Made by a program: the position numbers and the translations under genes. The notes under the pieces are model-generated. The model was not told the DNA's origin. It made no database searches and saw only the letters and a list, made by a program, of their open reading frames with translations. 64,000 nt of DNA from Smallanthus sonchifolius (taxonomy: Eukaryota; Streptophyta; Magnoliopsida; Asterales; Asteraceae): positions 24,918,350-24,982,349 of the forward strand of contig CM042030.1 of NCBI GenBank assembly GCA_023525975.1, given 5' to 3'. The stretch's first letter is position 1, and each line of letters begins with the position of its first letter. Shown in pieces: positions 11,256-21,815 of the stretch.

Positions 11256-12216
11256 TGTCACACCCCGACCGATGGCGGAATAATCGAGGCGGACAATGAA
11301 ATGATTGTTCATAAGCACATGATCTACTAAGGTTGCATAATTCATTAATAAGATTTAAATACCAAATATCCAAATACAATTCAAGTTACAACACCCTATT
11401 CTAGAATATTACACATAATTATTTTACTAGGTCCAAAAGCCTTATGTGTAGCACCTTCAACACATGGTCACACAATCACATATCTTCACCTGAAACGTAA
11501 TCCAAAACAAGTGTCAACTACGAGAGTTGGTGAGTTTACATATGTTTAAATAAAGTAAATGTTTAGTTAAAAACGTTTATACAATTCATAGTTTGACATG
11601 GTATGATATGGCATAATGTGGAGAATTCACTATATGTATACCAATTGTAAGCATGTAATTATGTATATAAGCATAAAGGTTTAACGTGATAGGCATGGAA
11701 TCAAGACTATGTGGGTCACACACGGTTTAAAACCACCCTAAAAGTATCCAAAGCATGCAAGTATGTATAAGCACAAAGGTTTAACGTGATAGGCATGGAA
11801 TCAAGACTGTGTGGGTCACACACCGTCTAAAAACCACCCTAAAAGTATCCATAGCATAACAAGTGACCATGCACAAAAGCACAATAATCTACGCATGTAA
11901 ACACAAGTTGAATTGTATGTAAGTATGCACAGATTACGTCTCACCCCAAAATGTATAAAAATGTAAATAGGTGATATGTAACTCACCTTGCAAGCGGGTA
12001 TTTTTCCACGCGTGTAGGTGATAAAGATGTTGAAGTCTAAGCACGTTGAAACCCTATGTAGATAAATGGGTATTATTGTATGTTTACATGCGCGTATTAG
12101 TATTTAATTGTGTATAGGTTTATAATAACATTTCTTAGTGTTATTTGCATAAAAGTTGGTCCAGATTTACTTGAAATTACTGATTTGATCAAAACTGTTT
12201 ATAGTTGTGACAGGTA

Positions 12217-12547
12217 TCGAAACTGTGTTCAGTCGAAACTACTAGTTTTGATTGACCATTTACAAGTTACACAGAACTGTCGAAACTACTATCTATCGAA
12301 ACTACTAGTTTCGATTGATCATTTATAAGTGATACACAGGCTGTCGAAACTACCATATATCGAAACTACTTGTTTTGATTGATCATTTATAAGTGATACA
12401 TAGGCTGTCGAAACTACCATCTATCGAAACGACTAGTTTCAATTGATCATTTATAAGTGATACACAGGCTGTCGAAACTACCATCTATCGAAACTACTAG
12501 TTTCGATTGACCATTTACTCAATCGAAACTAAGTAGTTTCGATGGCC
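12217..12547. repeat. Tandem TCGAAACTA/TAGTTTCGA palindromes, C 3' LTR
   Basis: Units of about 60 bp repeat four to five times. Each holds TCGAAACTACTAGTTTCGA (perfect 9-bp arms, one central base) or a degenerate version, plus a GATCATTTATAAGTGATACACAGG spacer that itself contains GATCA..TGATAC. The copy in the 5' LTR is at 17867-18192. The same palindrome occurs in the unrelated solo LTR D. Confidence 0.92.
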
Positions 12548-12880
12548 CAGACTTTAGAAAATAAAACAGTAACTTTTCAGAACAATGGTTTGTCTGGTAA
12601 TCGATGTTTTGGAGTCGTGACTTCGATTGGTTCAGCTTGCCTTATGATAACAGAAGGTAAAGAAACGAAGTTGAGGATTCTTACGTGGTCGCAAAGGGGC
12701 TGGACGGCAGAGTCTTAAATCTGAGAATGTCCAGAATGAGAATCGAGCTTCTGGGTGGGATTAGCCTCTACAACCTTGGTCACAGCTTCACACAGAGATG
12801 GCGATTGTAATGGTGTCTTCAATTTGGAGTGAGATTGGGTGGAGGAGGGGTAGCGAGTTCGTGCAGGGCCGACCATGGCT

Positions 12881-12887
12881 ATTTATA
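12881..12887 (-). promoter_or_regulatory. TATA box of C 3' LTR
   Basis: Minus-strand TATAAAT sits within the palindrome GGCTATAAATAGCC. The matching box in the 5' LTR is at 18535-18529. LTR-driven transcription would run leftward. Confidence 0.7.
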
Positions 12888-13698
12888 GCCGAGCTTGATT
12901 TCTATGTTAAAACGTGCAATTGGGCACGTTCCGACACTAGTCTGGACGAGACGAAACTAACCAGACATTCAACACGCGTGTAGGTGGTCTGTCGGGCGCG
13001 AATTCGAACGTGGGTTTCTCGGCCAAACAACAGGATCAGACGATCCTTATGTTGGGGAGACCAATTGGTCGGGGCCTTTTGTTCGCATGGAGAAAACGAG
13101 CTCAGGGACGTCTGTAGCGGCTGTCGAGGTGCAGGGAACAGCCCTGTCGGGGTGTTCGCCGGAAACTATCTCGGACCGCCGAACAATGTAGGGGATAACC
13201 GGATTTGCGAAAAGGGTTTTGGCAGATTTAGTCCCTAAAGTTTGGCTTTGATTTAATTTAGTCCCTGAGATAATTATGGATGGGTCCTTATAGTTTGGTT
13301 TGTCCATGTTTAGTCCTTTAACCGGTTTTTAACTTAAAACCTTCTAGTTTAAAAAGTTTCAAAACAACCCCTTAACTTTTATAAAAATAATTAGTTTAAT
13401 TTCTTTTAAATTTTTAAATATATTTTATAAACTTATATTATTATTATTGTTATAAATAATTTTTATAAAAGTTAGTTATCTTATTTAAATTGGTTATTTT
13501 ATTAAATATGATACTTTTAAATTAAAATTTTATATAAGTTTAAAACGTATTTATTTTTTTTTAATTATTTTAAATCCAATAAATAAAAATAAATATATAT
13601 TTTGTACAAAATTAAGCAAAACACTTTCATTTCATTTAGTTAAAAATGATTACATGATATATATTACAAATGGGTTAATAAAAATCCGGAATGTCACA

Positions 13699-13735
13699 GT
13701 CTCCCCATGTTAAAGAAATTTCGCCCCGAAATTTG
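13699..13735 (-). promoter_or_regulatory. Polypurine tract of element C
   Basis: On the minus strand a TTTCGGGGCGAAATTTC motif leads to AACATGGGGAGAC, then the LTR start TGTGACATTCC. This is the same end motif as in B, A and J, although C has lost pol. Confidence 0.85.
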
Positions 13736-14687
13736 ATTTACGAAGGTTATGGAAGCGGGAAAAAGACGCCAATGGACTTAGAATGGAATTACTCACTGTA
13801 GAAAGATTCAGCGGGGAAATAGCGTATGATAACGGATGACGGCGTTAATTCGAGTCGAGTTGTCAATTAGTTGCTCTAATAGTATAATGAGATTTATGCA
13901 TACAATTTTTCATACAACGCATGAATGTAAACTACTAGAAACCAGATTTAACAATATTGGTGCCAATCACCTTGTGACATGGCATTTTCCTTTAAAACTC
14001 CACCCCACGGGTGTTCATATTTTCAAAGTTTGTAAAAACATTTTCAAAAACCGGTCCTCCTTCTAGTACTTATGCATGGTTTATACTCGTTATATCAAGT
14101 GGGTTTATGTATAGGGTGTACCAGCGGCTAACCCACCACCCCTTTGATATACCGGGGATTCCCCGTGCATAATTACTAAGATTTAGATCATTTTAATTAA
14201 ATCACCTTTCTCAGTTGAAAATTGTACAATGAAATACATACAATTTGTAAACGTCATCACGTCTATGAGTGGTTTTATAGCACAAATATGTCTAATAATT
14301 CAAGAACCGATCCTCTTCCTAGTACTTATGCATTGTTTATACTCGTTATATCAAGTGGGTTTATGTATAGGGTGTACCAGCGGCTAACCCACCACCCCTT
14401 TGATATACCGGGGATTCCCCGTGCATAATTACTAGGATTTAGAACTTCAACAATTCAAGTAAACTTTAACAGAGCTAGCAAGTTGTATGACTGAATTTAA
14501 ACATAATAGGTTTGTTTCACAAAAGTATAGGAATGAGATGAATGGTGAAAGCATAGCTGTTATATGCAATCACGGATTATAGAATTCATAGCAATGAATT
14601 TCCCATCCGCTATTACCCTATTATAAGAGTTACCAAGTTCGGCTTGTTGTTTAGCAAATAGTTGGTTAAAAATAAGAGACACAATGT
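13736..14687 (-). other. Non-coding spacer of C with a 256-bp-period duplication
   Basis: AT-rich sequence replaces pol. A block of about 125 bp at 14060-14185 is repeated almost exactly at 14316-14440. It includes GGTGTACCAGCGGCTAACCC and the palindromic CCGGGGATTCCCCG. The two blocks are separated by non-repeated DNA. No protein homology seen. Confidence 0.8.
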
Positions 14688-15923
14688 TCATTGGCATGAG
14701 TATTGAATAAAACGGATGTATAAAGATAGTGAATAAAAGAGCGTACCGATGACAATGTCGTCATAAGTCGGAGCCTCAATAGCATCTATATTAAATGCTT
14801 GTCCATGAGGAATAACTTGAATTTGAAGTCTCGGACATTGGTTTCGAAAGTGGTTTGGATCTCCACATTCATAACAGGCTCGTCCATAGGTGATAGTGAG
14901 AGGCACTTGGTGATTGCCTTGAGTAGTTTGCTTAACGATAGTGCGAGCACGGCAAGTAGTAACAACGTGTCCATAGCGTCCACACCTTGAGCATAGACGG
15001 CATGCAGCATACGGGGCATGGTGATACTTGAAAGTAGGGCATTGGGGAAATGAACCTACATAATTTCTCAGAATTTGACCCGCAGTTGTAACATGGGTCA
15101 CAGGCACGGCAGGAGTGATGGCCGCAAAGTTTTGGGCCTTGCGCTTCCTATCATGATGGGAAGATTCGGGTTCTTCGTCTTTTTCGGACACGGAAGTAGC
15201 AGCTTTGTCGACCACTTTCTTGGTACCCTTCCTAGATAAGGTACCCGCTTTGACGTGATTGTCAGTCAACACAACAGATAAACGGATAGCATCTTCGAGA
15301 GTGGAGGGATTACTTCCCAATACGGTGTCTTGGATCGGCATAGGCAGTCCACCTATGTATTTTTTGATTCCCCGTGCTAAGGGAGTAACCATGTAGGGCA
15401 CGAGCATACTTAGCTCTTGAAAACGAGTGGCGTAAGCCAAATTCTCTCCGCTATCTTGGGTGAGATCCCAAAATTCAGCTTCGAGCTTCCTCATTTCGTT
15501 GCGAGGACAGAACTCGTCAGTCATAAGTCGTTTCATTTCATCCCAAGACAAGGACATAGCAGATTCGTTGCCTCGAGTACGTTTCTCACCATTCCACCAG
15601 GTGAGTGCTCGTTTTTGGAAGGCGCTGGCAGTATAACGGACTTTGAGGTTGTCGGGACAATCGTTGTTTAGGAAAGTACTCTCCATACTTTCAAACCATT
15701 GAAGATGGCCAGTAGCACCTTCCATCCCGAAGAATTTGGTGGGGTTGCAAGAATTGAAATACTTGAATGTGCAGTATGGTGGGTTTGAACCATTCCCTTG
15801 CGTGTTAGACCCATTGCTGTTGTTGTTAGCTTGGATCAGTTGACCTACTAGTTGGGTAAGTAATGTAGCAAGGTCGGTGTTGGAGTTGCTAGAGTAAGCA
15901 TTAACCGAGCGACGGGGAGGCAT
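14688..15923 (-). pseudogene. Element C gag, ending in a decayed protease start
   Basis: The ORF starts MPPRRSVNAYSS. The frame is open about 40 codons further upstream (to 16040), but I choose 15923 because A and C share this start. It has an Asn/Ser-rich N-terminus, a gag domain (CPDNLKVRYTASAF, WDLTQDSGENLAYATRF) and two CX2CX4HX4C knuckles (CSRCGRYGHVVTTC, CYECGDPNHFRNQC), so it may still encode a full nucleocapsid. After TYDDIVIGT the sequence shifts frame. In the shifted frame the protease motif corresponding to LFDTGA reads LFNTHA. Gag may therefore still be made, without a protease. Confidence 0.9.
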
Positions 15924-16910
15924 TCTATAAAATACCACAAGAAAAGACAAGAATTTATGAGACTTCGGATAAAATGGGCATGTATGTGCCACAGTTGGTA
16001 GACTGTTCACAATAACGCAAGCAGGAACGCGAGATGACACTCATCATGTCGTGTGATAATGTATGTTTGTTCTGACTAAAACTGATCACATAATTCATTC
16101 AAAATTTATAACACTAAAGGATAGGGGAAACAAGCCATGAAATCTATTCCTGGGAGGATATGATAACATAGATCATTATTCGCGCGATAGGAATGGCCGG
16201 GATTCGCATGCACTACAAATTGTTATTACGTGTGCACCCGTAATAATGATTTGTTTTGCATGTTCGTCTAGTTCTTCCTATCTTGCTATAATGTCCCCAA
16301 ATTTTGAGTTTAGGTTCGGATCGTATTCTTGCGAATACAATGACTTATCAACGTTAAGTAATTCCTCAAAACTTTCAAGGAGACATGCTTTAGCCTATAG
16401 GTAAACACTCACTTCAGGAATTCCCAGGAAAGCATACGGGTCCGTTTATTTGGATTTATACGAAATGCTTTCCTAGACAGAAAACCCGATGTACAGGTGT
16501 CACCCTTCCAGATTGCATGTGTCCTTTACTGGTTTCGAGAAATTAAGTCGTTGACAAGATTTTCAAGATTTTAATAGACTTGAGAGTCTATGAGCATAAA
16601 ATGTGTAGGAATTGTTGCAATTAATACGGATTAGGAAAGAGTATGGATAAGGATGGGTAGTGTATTTGTTTGTATAAATTTGTTTGTCAAATGTGTATGT
16701 AAAGTATGTATCATGTATCAAAGTCTTGTATGTATGTGTATAAGTCTCATGTACTAAACTCGGGAAGATTCAAATAATACCTAACTACAAATAATTCACA
16801 TGGCAATTAATCATTTAGCACATAACACATAAAAGGGAGTCCTAGGGTTATAGTCTAGGTCATCGTGTCTAATAACCTAATTCCCTACAACCATGGCTCT
16901 GGTACCAATC
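15924..16910 (-). other. Leader and primer-binding site of element C
   Basis: On the minus strand, 3 nt after the LTR end, TGGTACCAGAGC (16907-16896) is one base off the initiator-tRNA-Met primer site. GACCTAGACTATAACCC and AT-rich leader follow, then the conserved hairpin (16426-16474) about 500 nt before gag. No gene apart from the start of gag. Confidence 0.85.
16426..16474 (-). promoter_or_regulatory. Conserved leader hairpin, element C
   Basis: AGGAAAGCAT (16426-16435) and ATGCTTTCCT (16465-16474) form a perfect 10-bp stem, as in A. The flanking GGACACATGC and GCATGTCTCC outer arms are also present. Confidence 0.65.
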
Positions 16911-19209
16911 TGTCACACCCCGACCGATGGCGGAAGGCGGACAATGAAATGATTGTTCATAAGCACATGATCTACTAAGGTTGCATAATTCCTTAATAAG
17001 ATTTAAATACCAAATATCCAAATACAATTCAAGTTACAACACCCTATTCTAGAATATTACACATAATTATTTTACTAGGTCCAAAAGCCTTATGTGTAGC
17101 ACCTTCAACACATAGTCACACAATCACATATCTTCACCTGAAACGTAATCCAAAACAAGTGTCAACTACGAGAATTGGTGAGTTTACATATGTTTAAATA
17201 AAGTAAATGTTTAGTTAAAAACGTTTATACAATTCATAGTTTGACATGGTATGATATGGCATAATGTGGAGAATTCACTATATGTATACCAAGTGTAAGC
17301 ATGTAATTATGTATATAAGCATAAAGGTTTAACGTGATAGGCATGGAATCAAGACTATGTGGGTCACACACAGTTTAAAACCACCCTAAAAGTATCCAAA
17401 GCATGCAAGTATGTATAAGCACAAAGGTTTAACGTGATAGGCATGGAATCAAGACTGTGTGGGTCACACACCGTCAAAAAACCACCCTAAAAGTATCCAT
17501 AGCATAACAAGTGACCATGCACAAAAGCACAATAATCTACGCATGTAAACACAAGTTGAATTGTATGTAAGTATGCACAGATTATGTCTCACCCCAAAAT
17601 GTATAAAAATGTAAATAGGGGATATGTAACTCACCTTGCAAGCGGGTATTTTTCCACGCGTGTAGGTGATAAAGATGTTGAAGTCTAAGCACGTTGAAAA
17701 CCTATGTAGATAAATGGGTATTATTGTATGTTTACATGCGCGTATTAGTATTTAATTGTGTATAGGTTTATAATAACATTTCTTGGTGTTATTTGCATAA
17801 AAGTTGGTCCAGATTTACTTGAAATTACTGATTTGATCGAAACTGTTTATAGTTGTGACAGGTATCGAAACTGTGTTCAACCGAAACTACTAGTTTTGAT
17901 TAACCATTTACAAGTTACACAGAACTGTCGAAACTACTATCTATCGAAACTACTAGTTTCGATTGATCATTTATAAGTGATACACAGGCTGTCGAAACTA
18001 CCATCTATCGAAACTAATAGTTTTGATTGATCATTTATAAGTGATACACAGGCTGTCAAAACAACCATCTATCGAAACTACTAGTTTCGATTGATCATTT
18101 ATAAGTGATACACAGGTTGTCGAAACTACCATCTATCGAAACTACTAGTTTCGATTGACCATTTACTCAATCGAAACTAAGTAGTTTCGATGGCCCAGAC
18201 TTTAGAAAATAAAACAGTAATTTTTTAAAACAATGGTTTGTCCGGTAATCGATGTTTTGGAGTCGTGACTTCGATTGGTTCAGCTTGCCTTATGATAACA
18301 GAAGGTAAAGAAACGAAGTTGAGGATTCTTACGTGGTCGCAAAGGGGCTGGACGGCAGAATCTTAAATCTGAGAATGTACAGAATGAGAATCGAGCTTCT
18401 GGGTGGGATTAGCCTCTACAACCTTGGTCATAGCTTCACACAGAGATGGCGATTGTAATGGTGTCTTCAATTTGGAGTGAGATTGGGTGGAGGAGGGGTA
18501 GCGAGTTCGTGCAGGGCCGACCATGGCTATTTATAGCCGAGCTTGATTTCTATCTTAAAACATGCAATTGGGCACGTTCCGACACTAGTCTGGACGAGAC
18601 GAAACTAACCAGACATTCAACACGCGTGGAGGTGGTCTGTCGGGCGCGAATTCGAACGTGGGTTTCTCGGCCACCAACAGGATCAGACGATCCTTATGTT
18701 GGGGAGACCAATTGGTCGGGGCCTTTTATTCGCATGGAGAAGACGAGCTCAGGGATGTATGTAGCGGCTGTCGAGGTGCAGGGAACAGCCCTGTCGGGGT
18801 GTTCGCCGGAAACTATCTCGGACCGCCGGACAATGTAGGGGATAACCGGATTTGCGAAAAGGGTTTTGGCAGATTTAGTCCCTGAAGTTTGGCTTTGATT
18901 TAATTTAGTCCCTGAGATAATTACGGATGGGTCCTTATAGTTTGGTTTGTCCATGTTTAGTCCTTTAACCGGTTTTAAAAAAAAAACCTTCTAGTTTAAA
19001 AAGTTTCAAAACAACCCCTTAACTTTTATAAAAATAATTAGTTTAATTTCTTTTAAATTTTTAATTATATTTTATAAACTTATATTATTATTATTGTTAT
19101 AAATAATTTTTATAAAAGTTAGTTATCTTATTTAAATAGGTTATTTTATTAAATATGAAACTTTTAAATTAAAATTTTATATAAGTTTAAAACGTATTTA
19201 TTTATTTTT
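16911..19209 (-). mobile_element. 5' LTR of element C, truncated
   Basis: It matches 11256-13698 closely from TGTCACACCCCGACC, but stops near CGTATTTATTT, about 140 bp short of the LTR edge. Host pol of A (TGTTGTAGCCGAC) resumes at once. The U3 start is lost; the TATA box (18529-18535) and palindrome array (17867-18192) remain. Confidence 0.9.
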
Positions 19210-19211
19210 AT

Positions 19212-20726
19212 GTTGTAGCCGACGCTTTGAGTCGAAAGGACCATGTCATGCTTCAATGTGTTCGGATTCAAACCGACATTCAAAACCGCATCTTAGAAGC
19301 TCAACACGTCTCAGTCACCGAGGGTAACATGTATGAGGAAATGTCGTGTGGTGTTGAACTCCTACTCGAATCAAAATCCAATGGCTTACTTTATTACTTG
19401 AGCCGTATTTGGATTCTCGATCGCGATGATCTCCGTACATTTCTCATGAACAAGGCTCACAAGACTCGTTATTCTATTCATCCTGGTGCGGATAAAATGT
19501 ACCAAGATCTTCGCCAACAATATTGGTGGCCCGGTATGAAAAAAGACATTGCTCACTATGTTGCCAAATATCTAACGTGTTCCAAAGTCAAAGCCGAACA
19601 CCAACGTCCTTCCGGATTACTTGAACAACCGGAAATTCCCGTTTGGAAATGGGAGAACTTAGCCATGGATTTTATTACCAAACTCCCTCGCACCTCGAGT
19701 GGTTATGATAGCATTTGGGTAATCATTGATCGTCTCACCAAATCTGTTCATTTCTTGCCTATCCGTGAAGACTATCGGGTTGAGAAACTAGCCTGAATTT
19801 ACATTGATGAAATTGTGAACCGTCATGGTGTTCCCTTGAACATAATATCCGACCGAGATGCCCGGTTCACTTCTCGATTTTGGCAATCTCTCCAAACTGC
19901 TCTTGGCACACGATTGGATTTGAGCACGGCTTATCATCCTCAAACTGATGGTCAAACCGAGCGAACAATCCAAACTCTTGAAGACATGCTTAGAGCTTGT
20001 GTAATCGATTTTGGTGGCAATTGGGATTCACATTTATCCTTCATTGAGTTCTCTTACAATAATAGCTACCACACAAGTATCAACATGGCTCCATTCGAAG
20101 CTCTTTATGGTCACAAGTGTCGTTCTCCTATCTGTTGGAACGAGATTCGTGAAGCACAAATCACCGGTCCCGAGCTAATTCAAGAAACATCCGACAAGAT
20201 TATTCAAATCCGTGACAACATCCGAACATCGAGAAGTCGGCAAAAGAGTTATGCCGATAAACGACGAAAACCCTTGGAATTCCAAGTCGGTGACCTTGTT
20301 ATTCTTAAGGTGTCCCCGTGGAAGGGTGTGATCCGTTTTTGAAAGAAAGGCAAGTTAGCCCCTTGCTACGTTGGTCCATTCAAAATCCTTGAAAGGATTG
20401 GGAAAGTGGCTTACAAACTCGAGTTACCTCCATCTCTTGGCAATGTGCATCCTACATTTCATGTATCTAATCTGAAGAAATGTCTCGCTGATTAGAATCT
20501 CCATATACCACTTGATGACGTGCGCATTGATGAAACGATGCACTTCGTTGAGAAACCGATAGAAATTATGGATCGTGAAATCAAAAAACTCAAGCGAAGT
20601 CGTATTCCTGTTGTCAAAGTTCGTTGGGAGTCTAAGCGTGGTCCTGCATTCACTTGGGAACGAGAGGACCAAATGAAACTCAAGTACCCCCACCTGTTTG
20701 CTGATTCAGTAGCCTCAACTAGTTAA
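19212..20726 (+). pseudogene. Element A pol, 3' part: integrase and chromodomain
   Basis: It continues the frame of 8232-11255 after element C, from VVADALSRK. The integrase zinc region has YWWPGMKK, but the first Cys of the CLTC pair reads Tyr (KYLTCSK). The core Asp (AMDFI), Asp (ISDRDARF) and Glu (DGQTERTIQ) are kept. An SH3-like region and a chromodomain (KVRWESKRGPAFTWERED) follow, ending SVASTS. In-frame stops: TGA 19794, TGA 20340, TAG 20493. Two of these replace residues intact in B (LSRLY and RFGK); the third falls in the ADDTL region of B. A few codons between the two pol parts were lost when C inserted or its end decayed. Confidence 0.92.
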
Positions 20727-20728
20727 AT

Positions 20729-20760
20729 TTCGGGATGAAATTCCCTCAACTAGGGGATAC
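20729..20760 (+). promoter_or_regulatory. Polypurine tract of element A
   Basis: TTTCGGGATGAAATTCCC is followed by CAACTAGGGGATAC directly before the LTR start TGTAACATCC. It is the plus-strand primer site. Confidence 0.85.
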
Positions 20761-20991
20761 TGTAACATCCATGTTTTTCCTGGTATTTCATATTGTGCAA
20801 TAAATGACAATTTCAATCTAATGTTCACATTCAAAATGTTGTGTCACACCATTTACTATTTTCATGTGCAATTAAGGAGTATTATCATAATGTTAAAAGT
20901 ACATACACACATTTTACATTGCTACAATAACTGAAACACACCTATGCTATCTCACAAACTACAAGGACTTGAAAATTATCAAAATATCACT

Positions 20992-21087
20992 TGGCACGAT
21001 CGCGCCCCGTAAACACAGTCGTGCCATGACCTGGCACGGTCGCGCCCCGTAAACACGGTCGCGCCGAGAACTGGCACGGTCGCGCCT
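20992..21087. repeat. GGCACGGTCGCGCC cluster, A 3' LTR (first)
   Basis: Counterpart of 6847-6941, with a few base differences between the two LTRs. Units are CpG-rich near-palindromes. Confidence 0.85.
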
Positions 21088-21619
21088 GAAACTCAGTTGA
21101 AACGTAAACACTGCCTTAATCACAAAGTCTGTTCAAGTCCGCGATTGTAACGTCTTTTGTGCCGTTTCCAGATTAATTCATCAATGACCAAACTCCTGAA
21201 TAACCACAATTGCAATTAGAAACCCAAAACCGTCACTTAGTCATTTCTTTCTCTCAATCTCATCCAATTCCGTATCACTCTCGAAATCAAACCTCTGCGC
21301 ATGATCTTCAAGCTTCTGTGATCACATTCCTCACATCAATCGTGCCGGAATCCCAGCAGAAGACGCCAAGGATCAACGTGCCGAAATCGAAACTCCCGTG
21401 AATGAAAGCCCTAACCTATTCAGGGCTTATACAATCGAATTGAACACGAATAAAATCTAGGGTTCATTATATTTTAGTTTAATCGAACTACACCCTAGAC
21501 ACGATCTCCACTCAATTAAAATACATGGATAGATTCTAAAACAATCAACAATCGAAAGCCCCATGAATTCACCCGCTATTAATACAGGATTTAGATAAAT
21601 TAACTTCTGGAACATTCAG

Positions 21620-21815
21620 ACACGGTCGTGCTAATCAATTAGCACGGTCGTGCCTTTTGTCCAGGCATGGTCATGCCTCTTGTCCAGGCATGGTCGCGCC
21701 CCATGCCTAAGCACGGTCGCGCCCCATGCCTAAGCACGGTCGCGCCCCATGTCTAAGCACGGTCGCGCCCCGTGCTTAAGCGCGGTCGCGCCATACATTT
21801 GACACGGTTGTGCTA
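21620..21815. repeat. GCACGGTCGTGC cluster, A 3' LTR (second)
   Basis: About nine units of (A/G)(C/G)(A/G)CGGTCG(C/T)GCC are spaced about 20 bp, starting with a palindrome around TGCTAATCAATTAGCA. This part is deleted from the 5' LTR, so array turnover cannot be compared. It falls between the position of the lost donor and the acceptor at 22814. Confidence 0.88.

Larger units (their letters stand above)
11256..13698 (-). mobile_element. 3' LTR of element C
   Basis: Plus-strand edges are TGTCACACCCCGACC (11256) and GGAATGTCACA (13698); total 2443 bp. A minus-strand TATAAAT lies at 12887-12881 in GGCTATAAATAGCC. A donor-like GTAAGA (about 12684) and a TTTCAG acceptor (about 11490) with a hairpin at 11515-11529 outline a predicted 1.2-kb leader intron that contains the palindrome array. 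Confidence 0.92.
11256..19209 (-). mobile_element. Element C: gag-only, non-autonomous Ty3/gypsy element in pol of A
   Basis: On the minus strand: 5' LTR 19209-16911, primer site, leader, gag 15923-14688, non-coding spacer, polypurine tract, 3' LTR 13698-11256. The internal region is only 3.2 kb and has no RT, RNase H or integrase. It fits the class of terminal-repeat elements with a gag domain, mobilised in trans. The LTRs differ by roughly 1-2% by eye. The 5' LTR lacks its first 140 bp or so, a few host pol bases are lost at the junction, and no target duplication remains. Confidence 0.88.

Noticed and set aside
12798..13307. Frames of 60-130 codons repeated in both C LTRs
   Set aside because: They are the same LTR leader region twice; conservation reflects LTR identity, and the frames differ in length between copies.
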